64,000 nt of DNA from Symsagittifera roscoffensis (taxonomy: Eukaryota; Xenacoelomorpha; Acoela; Convolutidae). The notes under the pieces are model-generated. The model made no database searches and had not been told where the DNA came from. It saw only the letters and a program-made list of their open reading frames with translations. The translations under genes and the position numbers were made by a program. The first letter of the stretch is position 1. Every line of letters begins with the position of its first letter. The stretch is from positions 67,250,727-67,314,726 of the forward strand of contig NC_087063.1 of assembly GCF_963678635.1 (NCBI RefSeq), written 5' to 3'. Shown here one piece after another: positions 1 to 11,326 of this stretch.

Positions 1-58
1 TCTGCTCCATAGACCTTAAAAGCCGGTCGGAACATCCAGGGCTTCGCCCTGATATGAG
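1..58 (+). repeat. Dispersed repeat, copy 1 (possible terminal inverted repeat)
   Basis: The stretch beginning CTGCTCCATAGACCTTAAAA and continuing through GTCGGAACAT and CAGGGC recurs in inverted orientation at 3314-3356 and in the same orientation at 6176-6236. The three copies differ at only a few positions over about 40 bases. Copies 1 and 2 face each other like the ends of a 3.35-kb DNA transposon. No transposase is visible between them, so this could equally be a dispersed repeat family. The window starts here, so the real left end may lie outside. Confidence 0.55.
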
Positions 59-3000
59 CAGTCTTGCTGAAGTTTAAACTCGCTGAAGTAACTTGCATTG
101 GATTGCAATGCCTTGGTTGTGACAATAACTTCTTATATCAAATTTTTTTAAACCACATTAGAGGGCTATAATGCGATAGAGGCGGATATCATAATTGATA
201 CCCTTATCCTTACAAAAGCAAAAAACAAGAACTAAAAAAAAACTTAAAAACGGTTAAAATCGGGGATAAACCTTGAATGTTCCGACTACCCTTCAGCGTC
301 TGTTATTTGTTTTTTTTCTATTTTCATTAAATTGATAAAAATTTAAAACATACCTAACAAAAAAATGGAAAAGAGTCAGTACACGCAACTAAATAGGAAA
401 AAAACTGACTTGATTTTTGAAAAAATTTCGAATTTCAAAGAACAAAAAATACCCTGAAGTCTTTATTTAAAACTTTCAAAGTTTCAACAAAAAATTTGAT
501 TGGTGCTTTCTCTGATAAATCTTACCTAATTTGAGAAAACTGGATGAAAAGGTAAAACTTCCATTTCGCTTGGAAATCTTTAAATTAAATTCCATTTTTA
601 AAACAAGCAAATGATCACGCTTTTGCTGTTCGTAGGTGGAATTTGCCTTTATTATTACAAACTAAATGAACTGACTTTTGAAAAAATCAAAAGTCGAACC
701 GCGAAAAAGTAAATTTCATTCTGAACAAATTTTAATACTTTTCCTGAAAAAAAAACGGAAAACAAAATCATATTTAATAATCGAAACTACGTTCATCAAG
801 TCTTAAAAACACAACAACTTCTATCAAGTAGTTTCAACCCCCACGCCATTAAAACTACTTGATATGGGGGTTAAAACTACAAATGGAGGTTAAAACTACA
901 AATGGAGGTTTATGGGGGTTAAAACTACAAAGTGTAGCATTCAGCTTTAGTAAAGTATCAATAAGTTCAAATAGCTTGCCTCATTTTAATTTAATACGAG
1001 GTCTGAGTCGTATAACATTACCGCCTACGTGTGATAGCTAACAAAAAATGTCGAGCTTTTTTTGTCCCAAACTGGCGAAATTAGCCGGCAATTTTAGAAT
1101 TTTTAATCACAAATAGCAAAAAATAAACATAAACGAATTTGATGTGAAAAAAAACAAGACTGTTTTATATCAGAGCGCAGTCTTGAATGTTCCGAATGGA
1201 ATTCAAGCTATATGGAATGGTGAGCGCTTTTAAAGTTTAGAGGAAAAATTTGGTTCTTTTCCCCCCAGCTGCAAGTTTTTGTAAAAAAAAATACTTTTCA
1301 CATTGTTCGATTCTTATAAAAATTGACATACGGACTAATTAGGACGAAAAAAATTATATTTAGTTCTCGTAGTTAAACTTGTAGAATCATTCACTGCACC
1401 ATAAAATTGATTTGCATGTGAGGTGGGGTGGGGGAGGAGGGAGGCTGTTTTTTTATTACCCCACCCACCTCACATAAGCATCAATTTTCTGGCCTAATGA
1501 GGGATTTACAAGGTTAAATGTGAAGATCTAAGATGTTTGTCATAGTCTAATCAGTCCGCATTCCAACTTTTGTAACAATCGAACAATGAGAACAGATATA
1601 TTACTAGTGAAAATTTGCTGGTGTGGGAATGGAAAAAAATCCGGAAGGGGGAAGTAAAATGAGCAAAAATCTCAAAACAAAATGAAAAAACTTCAAAAAA
1701 TTTTTGTCGAGATTTTTTGAAAGTTATAAATCCACGCTATGTGAAGTACAAAGCTATATATTTCACAAGCAGCATTTTTAAAATAGACCAAATAGCATGC
1801 CTCAATTCAAGTTGATTGTATTAATTATATTAAAGAAAATTATATTGAAAACGCCCTGTCTGTATATATAGCTTGCAGAGTTTTTTTGTTCAAATTTCCG
1901 AAGAAATTGAAGGAAAAGTTGGGCTCAAAGTGGGTTTTTCTCCAATGAATTTCGATTTCTCTTTTTGAAGGATTATTTTAAAATCGTCTGACAAACTTTA
2001 ATGTTAAAGATTCAAAACTAACAAAATTGCCCAAATGAATGAGGGATTAAACTTAAGTCTTGGATTCGCTCTGATACGAGCAATGTTCTACATTTGTTAT
2101 AAATGGAAACGCATTTGAGAGATGCTTTTGAGCATTCTTTGCTTGGTTTTGATTTTTTTTTGTTTCATTGATAACGTACCTAAATCAGGGGCGGATCTAG
2201 GATTTTCTCAAGGGGGGCTGGAATATAAACAAAACTTCAAATTGATTCTCCGAGTGCTCCCAAAACACCATAAAGTCTCTGATTTGAACAAATTTTTGCA
2301 TTTTGCATCGCAGGCATATTTTTGAAAAAAAAACAGGCCAAAAATCCCGTTTTTTCGCAGTTTGGAAATATTTGACCAAAAAATTGCGTTTTTTTCGGCG
2401 CGCGATCGCCTTCAAAATTAGTATATATAGGCGCGTATGTGTATATAGTATTTAATACTTTTAGTATTTTGTATTTACAATTTTTAAACTCTCCGTTTTT
2501 GCAAAATAGACTGCAGTTGAAGTATGTTCTAACATTTGACAACATGGAATCTCTATATTCACTGGAGTATCAATTTTTTTAAAAATTTTTATTTGAATCA
2601 ACGGAACTGGTTCAAACCAGAAACCAACCCAAGAAAGTCGAAGCAATTAATTAGAAGCAATAAGTAAAAACCGTATACCTTCAGCTGAGATTTTTCGATA
2701 TTTTTTTGTAGATCTAATCAGAGTTTTGCCTTGAAAAGGCTCACAGGTTATTTTGAATTTTTGCATGCTAATTTATTAGAGCACAAATGCAAAGGTTGCG
2801 CGAATTCACAATGGGGAAGGCGGTGTAATCTTTTTCAATGTAGCAAACACTCATATATATGCCATGTCATTTGAGCACACACGCCGCATTGAACCTTAAG
2901 AATAATAGTAGCGATCCAATTTTTCATTACTATGATTGTTATTATTTTTCAAGATTTGCTCGCCATTTTATTTCATCAAACCATTCAATTTTAAAACGGC

Positions 3001-3313
3001 CAGAACTAGAAACAAACAAGTGGCACATTTCGCCCCTCCTAATTTCGGTAGTACAATTCAGCCAACTCATCCCCCTGCCCTGCGTTTTGGCCCATATTAA
3101 CAACGGGTGATAGCAAAAAGCAAAACGTGCGAGGGGAAAACGTGCATCTAAAGTTTAGGACGAAATGGGGGCAAGGCAAAATGTTAAATCTCAAACAAAA
3201 AATAACATCGCATTAGTAACTGAATTTGACAGCACTCTAAACTAACCTTGGCTCCAGTAGTTGCAGGACCAACTTCATCTCTGATCACAACAAAAAAGCG
3301 CGTTTCAATGCGA
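59..3313. other. AT-rich stretch without a supportable gene
   Basis: No open frame here has convincing protein character; the short open frames are AT-rich and low in complexity. At about 863-931 there is a short tandem repeat of a 19-20 base unit containing GGTTAAAACTACAAATGGAG, in three to four copies. Fragments such as TTGAATGTTCCGA at about 275 and 1190 echo the dispersed repeat at the left edge. Confidence 0.5.
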
Positions 3314-3356
3314 GGCCCTGAATGTTCCGACTGCCTTTTAAGGTCTACGGAGCAGT
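3314..3356 (-). repeat. Dispersed repeat, copy 2 (inverted)
   Basis: Reverse complement of the repeat at 1-58, ending at TACTGCTCCGTAGACC when read on the minus strand. It is the inverted partner that could close an element starting at base 1, or it could pair with the direct copy at 6176. Confidence 0.6.
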
Positions 3357-6300
3357 AAGCGCATGAAAAATTGAATGTAGAAAAGAAAAATAATATTTTT
3401 TTTAATTTAAGATTTTTGCGGAAACCATCCCCCCATACGCCAAATAAAATACAAAGTGATAAATTTCGCTCCTAGTAACAATTCATTTATGGCAAATGAG
3501 CTTCGTTCAACCAATGTGTTACAATTTTTAAGACGGATTAAATGGTGCGAAATATATCGCTGGTTAATTGTCTCTAATTGGCCAAAGTTGCAATGTTCAG
3601 ACCCCCATAACACTACGAAAATTGATCACCAGTGAAATATGTTTTCAAATTTAACCTCAAGACAACAATATCTTTCGAACGATATTTTAAAACTCCGTCA
3701 AAGATTGCTAATTAAAAAGTCTGTCGAAATTTGTCTGAAGAAAAAAACCCTCCCCGAGAACAAAAAATGCTTACGAAGGCGATTTGTAACAAAACATTAC
3801 TCGCAGTACTAAAAAAATCAACGGCTCGCAAATAAAAATAAGCGATTGAACAAATGTTTTTAACTACAACCTAGTTTACTGGCAAAAACAAATCTACTCG
3901 GCTCATAAAAGTCAATCAGCAGCCTTTTGTTTGTATAAACAGTTATTACCGCAAACCTTATCCCGTTGTACCTTTAAATAGGGTTGGAGGAGAATCTAAA
4001 TTTTAATCGAAGCTTCTGTCACTTTTGATGCAAAAGATATTAGACAAGTGCGGGAGCAGTAATCCTCCTCGAATCGTTAGTACTGCACTAAAAGTCATCA
4101 CTCCTAGTGCAGGCGTAACCGATGCCTTATAAACTTCCTATTATAGACAGCTGGTAGTCTATAATTTCCAAATGTTAGTACAGTTTTTTAGAGTACCATT
4201 CAGATGCATTGTCAATACTCAAAACGGGTATCAATCGTTTCTTACTTTCTTCGAGTTTACCGAACGGGCTTCTTCTAGAAATTTGAACAAATTTTTCATT
4301 CAAATAAAAAAGATGGAAAAAGTAAAAGTCTAGCAATTGCTTATCACTGAGTTAGAAAAATTGATGGTTGCATGGTTTTTTGAAATTTTGTCTTTTGAGT
4401 TTACCACCACAATCACACGATGTACAATAAAACGCAGTCGCAATTTCTAGAGGTTTGCTTTTGTATGACTAGTAAAATTGACCGATATGTTGATATCAAA
4501 ATTGGAGTGGAACGGAAGCATCAATACATTGTTGCTTGGCTGAAAAAGTTTTTGTTTCGACTTCTGAAAAAAAAAACTAAATGTATTGGGGAGTTTTTTT
4601 CTTCAGATAGATTTCCAATATTATATAACCCTAAGATACACTCAAATGAATTGCGGCAATCTAATTCAGCCAAATTTGTATCATTGTATAATTGTAAGCT
4701 TGACCAGGAATTAATTTAAGAGGTTGACGAAAACCCTCATCTGTTTCAATATTGACCTCATCCCCCACCCCAAGAGTCTTTTCGGTACATTTAATAACAT
4801 TCAATTTCAGCCGTCCGACGCTAAACTTTTCAAGAGTGCCTTTAAAGAGTACCGTTTTTCTTTTAAAGAAGAAAAGGGAGCGCTAGTAAAAAAAAATTGG
4901 CGAACTTTTGGTAAATTGGCGTTCTAAAAAAAACAAGAATGGCTTTCTGTGTCTGTTTTTTTTCAATTGGACTGCGGAGCAGGAAAATATGGCCAAAAAT
5001 TATCTTTGTACTGCTATATGAAACCTTGGAAGAAGAAGTTTAACCCTATCCCCTATCTACGAAATATGGTTCTTTCATTAAGGTTGACACTGTGTATAAA
5101 AAGAGTGAAAAAATACTGCAAATATAAAACTTTTGTAAAAATATGTATATTTTTAGGTTCATAAAAGCAGTCGTGCATAAATTACAGCGCACAGAGAGTT
5201 CGGCCAAAGACAATCAGCCAATTTTAAATTCAGACAATTCAGCTAAAAGTTTACAGACAATTCAGCCTGAGATAATTCAGCCAGTTTTACAAAACGCTAG
5301 ATTCGAAAAAAAATTGGAATTGAAGTTACTTCTTGGTTTAAGGTCGCCGGTGGGCGCGCTACACTGATTTTCATTTTTGTTGTTTTTGCTAAATTCATTT
5401 AATTTAATCAGAATTAACTATTATAATCAATATTTTAACTTAGCAAAATGATGAATTGTGGGCCGTAAAAATGAAAAGACCCCACAAATTTTTTAACAAA
5501 ATACCCGCTGCGCTGAAATTTTGCTAGCCGGAATCATTCCTACAATCTGCGTGAATTTCTTAATGATAGACGCACAGATTCAAAACTCTGTACTCTACAT
5601 GACGTCTGGAGATGACAAAAACGTCAATTTTTTACCTAGTGTTACATTCATAAAACAATTTTAAAGCATTAAAGGGCCCTCAGAATATTGAGGAGCCGCT
5701 GTGATACGAGTCTCTTTTTTGTTCCGACTTTCGATACGAAAGTAACGGAATATTTGTGCTCGGGGTGGGTTTTTTTTCTTCAGACAATTTTAACTAGCCA
5801 TTTTTGACGGAATTTTTTTTACATCATTCGAAAAGTATTGTTGTCCTGAGCTCAAATTCGAAAAGATATTTCACCTGTGACCATTTTTCGTAAATTTACG
5901 GGGGTTTAAAGATTGCCATTTTGGCCAATTTGGGACAATTAACGCGCGATATAATTCGCGCTAATAACGCGTAAGCGGAGAGTTAATCCGTCTTAGAAAT
6001 CGTTACAAATTGGTTAAAAGAAGCTTATGTGACATAATTGGTTTGTTACAAGGAGCGAAATCTATCCTTTTGTACTTTGTATGGCGTGTGGGGAGATGAT
6101 TTTCATTAAAAAGTTTCAAATTTTAGAAAAAAAATTTTTTTTGATTTTTTATTTCATTGAATTTTTTAATGTTATTACTGCTCCATAAACCTTAAAAGGC
6201 AGTCGGAACATTCAGGGTTTCACCCTGATACGAGCAATATTTGTTTCAATTTAGTTTTTCAGGATAAAATGTTTTCTCAATTAAATTAAGCAATGGTTTT

Positions 6301-7290
6301 ACTCTTTTACTCTTAAAAATTGCACATCTTCCCACAAACCAAAGAGATGTTTATGCTCATTGACTAAAATTTTGCCTATTTAATTTATACTTGAAAAGCG
6401 GCAAATATTTTTCGACCTTTGTGAACAAGCTCGCCTAAACAAACTAAAAACATGGTCACCCCTAAAATCAAATGGTAACACTTAAGCATTAAGTCAGCGA
6501 GGAAAATGCTTACTTTTATTATTGGCTGAAAAAATTTTGCTCTCAACAAAGTGAACGATTTTTTCCTTAAACTGATTCATGAGGAAGATTGCTCAAATAG
6601 TATCATATTTTTTTTCGCTCCCAGCTTGATTTCAGACTTTTACCTTTAATTTTAATATAGATTGAAGTAAATGATGAACATTTCCTCAAAATTCCCGGAT
6701 CTCTTATAACAATAATTAATCTAGATAAACTCCTGAATCGCGGCTTGTGAAGAAAGGAAATATTTTAGTGGAAACAAAACTTCACTGGAAAAAAAGGTAA
6801 CAAATTAAATTTTAAGGCGAAATTGAATTGAGAATTTGAATATCGAGTTTTTGATTTATTAAAAAAGGGTTAATTGAAAATAAGCTTGAATGATGTCTCT
6901 TTGCAATAAAAACATAGTTTAAGTGAAAATGAGTAATATATCAATGGAAATGTAAATCTTCAGAAGTATAGTTATGACTGTAAATAGTCCGCTGGTTAAT
7001 TAGGTGTTGCGAGATACTTTCTGGGTTTATGGCATGTTTGCTTTATTTCAACATCTGCTTGAGCATAGGAGAATAATTGAGACGTTTCTTCAGAAAAAGG
7101 GAGAATGAGACCTAGCTAACTATCAAGTGTTTTATTATCAACCATCATTAAGCACGTCTGCATAACCCCGAATGTTCAGACACTGTTCTTTATGGTTACT
7201 GAAATACACTTTGGAGTCAAATATATCAGGAGTAAACTCAAAAAAACTTAGCTTTTTTTCTGAAAGTTTTCCCCATACCTTCAATGCAAA
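3357..7290. other. AT-rich stretch without a supportable gene
   Basis: Long low-GC stretch with scattered homopolymers. The open frames at 4420-4719 and 4949-5367 have no recognisable domain and look like chance frames in AT-rich DNA. Apart from repeat copy 3 at 6176, I see no ordered structure. Confidence 0.5.
6176..6236 (+). repeat. Dispersed repeat, copy 3
   Basis: Third copy of the same 40-60 base repeat, in the same orientation as copy 1. It also shares the following short palindrome (CAGGGNTTCNCCCTGATA) and the downstream CGAGCAAT-type segment. The palindrome and flank are less clear in copy 2. Confidence 0.6.
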
Positions 7291-7299
7291 CGCTAGCAG

Positions 7300-7440
7300 A
7301 CAAAATCCCCCAGAATAAAATCCTCCCGGATAAAATCCCACCGGACAAAAACCCACCGGACAAAAACCCACCGGACATACTGCCCCAGGACTACATTCCC
7401 CATAGGACCAAATCCCCCTAAGATAAATTCCCCCAGTATT
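7300..7440 (-). repeat. 15-bp tandem array, element terminus
   Basis: About eight or nine units of a 15-base repeat (CCACCGGACAAAAAC and variants). On the minus strand this reads as a Gly/Phe/Cys-Pro-rich frame (repeats like PVGFC), which is a by-product of the DNA repeat rather than a gene. The inverted counterpart lies at 8737-8810. Confidence 0.7.
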
Positions 7441-7573
7441 TGCTTTACTATACACCACATTAGCGTTAAGCAAAAACGCAACTCCGAAAACGATAAATTA
7501 ACAGCGATAGCTTTCGAATAGTCAATCTCCTTAATTAGTCGCTGAACATACTATGCGTTTTATACGCCTAAAG

Positions 7574-8344
7574 TTATCTTCCTTCCTCGCGTGCATTTTT
7601 TCCCAACTGCAACTGAAACAAAGTAAATGCCTGCAAGGATTGCTGTCTTTGGATGGCTTCGATGAATTTCCAGACATCTGGGTTTGACATCTGTATGATC
7701 GACCCAAAACCACGGTGAAATCCTTCAAGAGCGTTGTTTGTTCTTGACAAGTTGTCAATTGTATCGAAATACATATTCACCATATCTTTGTGGAACCTGG
7801 CCTTTCTCCCTGAGGCATTTCAGTTTTCCTTTCCGACAAATGCATCCATGAAGTAATTTTCGGTTTCCTCTGGGATCTGGTATCTCTTGATCACAATTTT
7901 GCAATTTTGTACCATTCCTCTACTTGAAATGGCGGTGCAAAAACAAGCGCAGCCAAGAGGAGTATGGAAAAAATTGAAGTTTATGTCCTCCAATTGGCAT
8001 AACCGAATTCAATGATCTTTCTGTTGATAGCCTGAGAAAAATGACAGAATTACCCCCTTTGCTTCGGTTTCTGGGAAAATTTCTACCACGGAGCTTAACA
8101 AAGCCACTTCAAAATCCATCCTAACAGAAATTGATGCTTTCATCTCTGACTTTAGAGTGGAGCAGAGTGCTTTGTATGTGTCATGTCGCTTGTCTGAGAT
8201 CAGTGGGGAAATACAGGAGAAACTTGTGCCGACAACAAAACATTGCACAGTGTAGACCTGGTAGAAACTTTCCGGGCAGTTATTAAATGATGCATCGATG
8301 AACCAGTTATGTTCAAAGAAAAACCAGATAAGAATTAAGTTCAA
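7574..8344 (-). pseudogene. MULE-family transposase, broken
   Basis: Transposases of this family cut and paste their own element with a DDE catalytic core. Read on the minus strand, the 5' part contains FIDASFNNCPESFYQ, which matches the first-aspartate region of the MULE domain, then a second aspartate in RMDFEVALL. The 3' part has RTNNALEGFHRGF followed by WKFIEAIQ, the typical C-terminal block of MULE/FLYWCH-associated transposases. The pieces share one frame but are separated by in-frame stops near 8010 and near 7839. Only about 270 codons remain, well short of a usual 500-700 residue enzyme, and no FLYWCH zinc finger is visible. It is dead and 5'-truncated. Confidence 0.7.
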
Positions 8345-8815
8345 AAATTTAGTACTACCCCAAAATGAGCATTCCGTTTTCCTACAGATCTGAATTTTCT
8401 ACATGTAAAAGAAATCGGTTTTCTAGGATCTAGTGTGTTCCTTTCTATCCCGCACGCCCACCTCAGTCGAAGCGCGAGAATTGTGTCCGCGAAGTGTATA
8501 TTGAACACTTTTATTCAAAATGTCTTCTTTGAATATCGAAATCACGCGAGACTCAACTTATTTTAGTCTTGTTTGACTTGCTAATTGTGCCACGAGTCTC
8601 CTTATTTCTGGTGATAGAAGCGGATTTTTGTACAAAGTCAATGGAAAGTTGAAGTAAAATTGAAGTAGCTTTAATTGAAAACTCAATTCATACTATACTG
8701 CCTTATATAAATACTTTTACATTCCCTGGATGATAAGTTAAAGTATGAGGGATTTTGTCCTGGGTGTTTTTGTCCCGAGGGATTATATCCTTGGAATTTA
8801 GTCCTAGAACCGTTA

Positions 8816-10838
8816 CAAGGTGCAAAACTCGTGAATGCTTAAATAATCATTTATTTCTTAATAGGGGAAATTCGTTACAAGATAGCGCAGGGAGCTGGGT
8901 GATAGTTAACAAGACAACGTTACTGTTAGAGTAACAATTACATTTATCAATAACGCTGTGTGACCGTAATATGTATACATTATTCGAGCGCGTTTTCTTC
9001 TTATTCTTTCACAACTACTGGCGTACAGCATCAAAAAACACAATTCCAACGCAATCACGTTCTCTCCGCGACACACTCCTGAACCATCTCCGTTCATCTT
9101 AATGATAGTGTAAAACCTGTTAAAAACTTGATGTGGACTTTAACGTCGCTAGAACATCATCAATTGGCAAAAAAAGTCATACTTAATTGTTTTGCTGTCA
9201 TCTGTTGTAACTAGTGTCCAATCTTGGCAAAACGATGCCTCATCATCTCGCAGTATTTTGACTAATCGAAAACCTCAATTAGCTATAGAATCATACAGAG
9301 AGATGCTTCTAAAGAAAAAAGGAACCCAGATTACTATGAGAACTTAAAAAAGCCCACTCACAACTTTCAATTGTCCCCTGACTTCTTTACAGGGTTTTGA
9401 AGTGATTAAAATATCGGTTGGAAAAAAAACAGGCAGTAAAAGATAAAAAGCAAAATTTGAGCAGACGCATTATTTAACTATTTTTTTTATTTGCAAAGAA
9501 TTGTGAAGCAACAAACTTGCAATTGCGGAGATGGATAAAACTAGATAAAATTTATTTCCCACACAATAAATACTACTTCTTCGCTTCTAGTTTCGAGTGA
9601 ATTCTAATGAAGAATTTATTGAAATTTTGATCTCAAACAGGAAAATCGACACTCATTTCTGCCGTGAAAGAAAACTTGGACTCGAACCATATAGCAAAAT
9701 AGTTTGAGATCCAGTGAATTCGGAGAAATGAATGGAAATGTTTCCAAAGGATGAATAGAATTTTTTTACTAAAAGAAACAGCAGAATCGAATGATAGATC
9801 CATTGGCTTCAATTAGTAACTAAACATATAAGTCTTGGTTAGGTTATATCATAGATCATAGTCGATCTAGTCCTAGAGTTGAAATGATTGTATATTAACA
9901 GATAAATTAAAAAGGGTGATTAGGGAGAAACGATTAAATGTTATGCACAACTGTCCATCTATTGTTAATTTTTATCAATAGGAAGGGAGTTATATTTTAT
10001 AAAATTATTACTTTTTTTTATAATGAAAAAATTTTGCTGGGAGGTTTTGGAGAGAAGATGGGAAGAAAAAATTGTCAGCTGCTTGTCGAGAAAAAGGTAC
10101 TATGTCCAATAACCGCTGTCATTTGAGAAGCAGTTGTCTGACACTAGGGTGCTTGCTCTTGCTGTCGGTTTTGATTATTTCAATTACCATAATAAATTGT
10201 TTTATTTAAATTGTTCAAAACATGAACAGTTGTGAACGCATTTTGAGTACCCTCGATCATTCGTTATCTTTTCATAAACATTTTTATTGAAAAAGACAAA
10301 AGACGCACTCCACCTGACTGGCGTCGTGAATAATTTTCAAGTTCCCTCGATCATTCGTTAACACTTATATAAAAAAATCTTTGCCTTTTTTCCAAGGTTC
10401 ATAATACTAAAAAAAGCGGTTCCGATTTCGAAAAAATACATATTTGATTATGACTTGTAAATTTATAACCTAAAATGTTCAGTTAAAATCAGAATCAGAT
10501 ATTAGTTTAAAAAAGCCGGTCATATCTCAAGTAAAAACGAATTTAGAATAGGAAAGACTTCACTCGGATCTTATATAAGAAATTTCAAAAAAATATATTT
10601 TTTTTCAATGTAGCATTTTCAATACTACAACTTTCCCTTTTTTTAAAAGAACAGTTGTGAAGGCAATCCCTTAAATAGGTATTGCTTAGAGCATGAACAT
10701 AATTATGAAAAATCATGTGCAAAATACAGGTTTAAATCGAACTTATCAAAACAAATTTAAAAAACGTTTTGGCTGCTTTTTAGACAATGTTTCAAGCTTC
10801 TTTTCTATGGTCGTATTATAGTCTCTTTAAATCTTCAC
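8816..10838. other. AT-rich stretch, nothing recognised
   Basis: No frame here shows a recognisable domain. Two short segments near 10245 and 10335 share CCCTCGATCATTCGTTA, a local direct repeat about 90 bases apart. Confidence 0.45.
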
Positions 10839-11326
10839 CTAATTTTCTGCTGCATCCAATTGATTCTGCATTTCCTTGTTGACCTTTTTTCCGTTTGTTT
10901 TTTGTCGCATTTTTTCTAATGCGTTTGTCAGTCGGTCCAAGTCCTGTTCATTTTCATTTTCCGGAAATGCGGTGATCCCGCGTGAAAACTTTCCGGAGTC
11001 AAGGTGGTTGTATAAAACGCTGCGATAATTGTTGCTTCGAACGTCCCCTGAAGCTTCCATTTGCTGAATTCGGGCTTTAAGGAATTCTTCACGGACGTAA
11101 CGGAATTGGGGTTATCGTGAGATAGGTTCATATCACGATCTTTCTGTACTCTCAGTCGTTCGACCTTCTCGGGGAAATTCCCAGCTTCCTTTGGCGGGAC
11201 ATCTTCTAAAGACAGAGAGGTTTGGCTTAAGTACCTCTTCCTGTTTCTGATTTGCGTTTTATGTAAAGGCCTGGATCTGTTAACCAGTTCTAGTGCCAGA
11301 TCTTTGATGAGCGAAAATAAATTCCA
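10839..11326 (-). pseudogene. Unrecognised coding-like island
   Basis: This segment is visibly richer in GC than its neighbours. On the minus strand it reads as charged, non-repetitive protein in two overlapping frames. From about 11326 one frame contains VNRSRPLHKTQIRNRKRY and PEKVERLRVQKDRD. Near 11100 the better frame switches to YVREEFLKARIQQMEASGD, then a Glu/Asn/Gln-rich tail ends at a stop at 10839. The switch suggests one frameshift in a decayed gene, or an exon edge. I do not recognise the family. It could be an old transposon protein or a host exon. Confidence 0.3.

Larger units (their letters stand above)
7300..8815 (-). mobile_element. Decayed Mutator-like (MULE) DNA transposon
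   Basis: A minus-strand transposase relic lies between two inverted arrays of one short repeat. At about 7300-7440 the plus strand shows repeated units of the type CCACCGGACAAAAAC (three near-perfect 15-base units plus several degenerate ones). At about 8737-8810 the complementary type appears (GGATTTTGTCC, GTTTTTGTCCCGAGGGATTA). The two arrays therefore act as the terminal inverted repeats of a 1.5-kb element. Long repetitive ends are common in MULE-type elements. The exact ends and any target duplication cannot be fixed by eye. Confidence 0.6.

Noticed and set aside
4420-4719. 99-codon plus-strand frame as a gene
   Set aside because: AT-driven composition, no motif, no paralogue in the window and no supporting signals.
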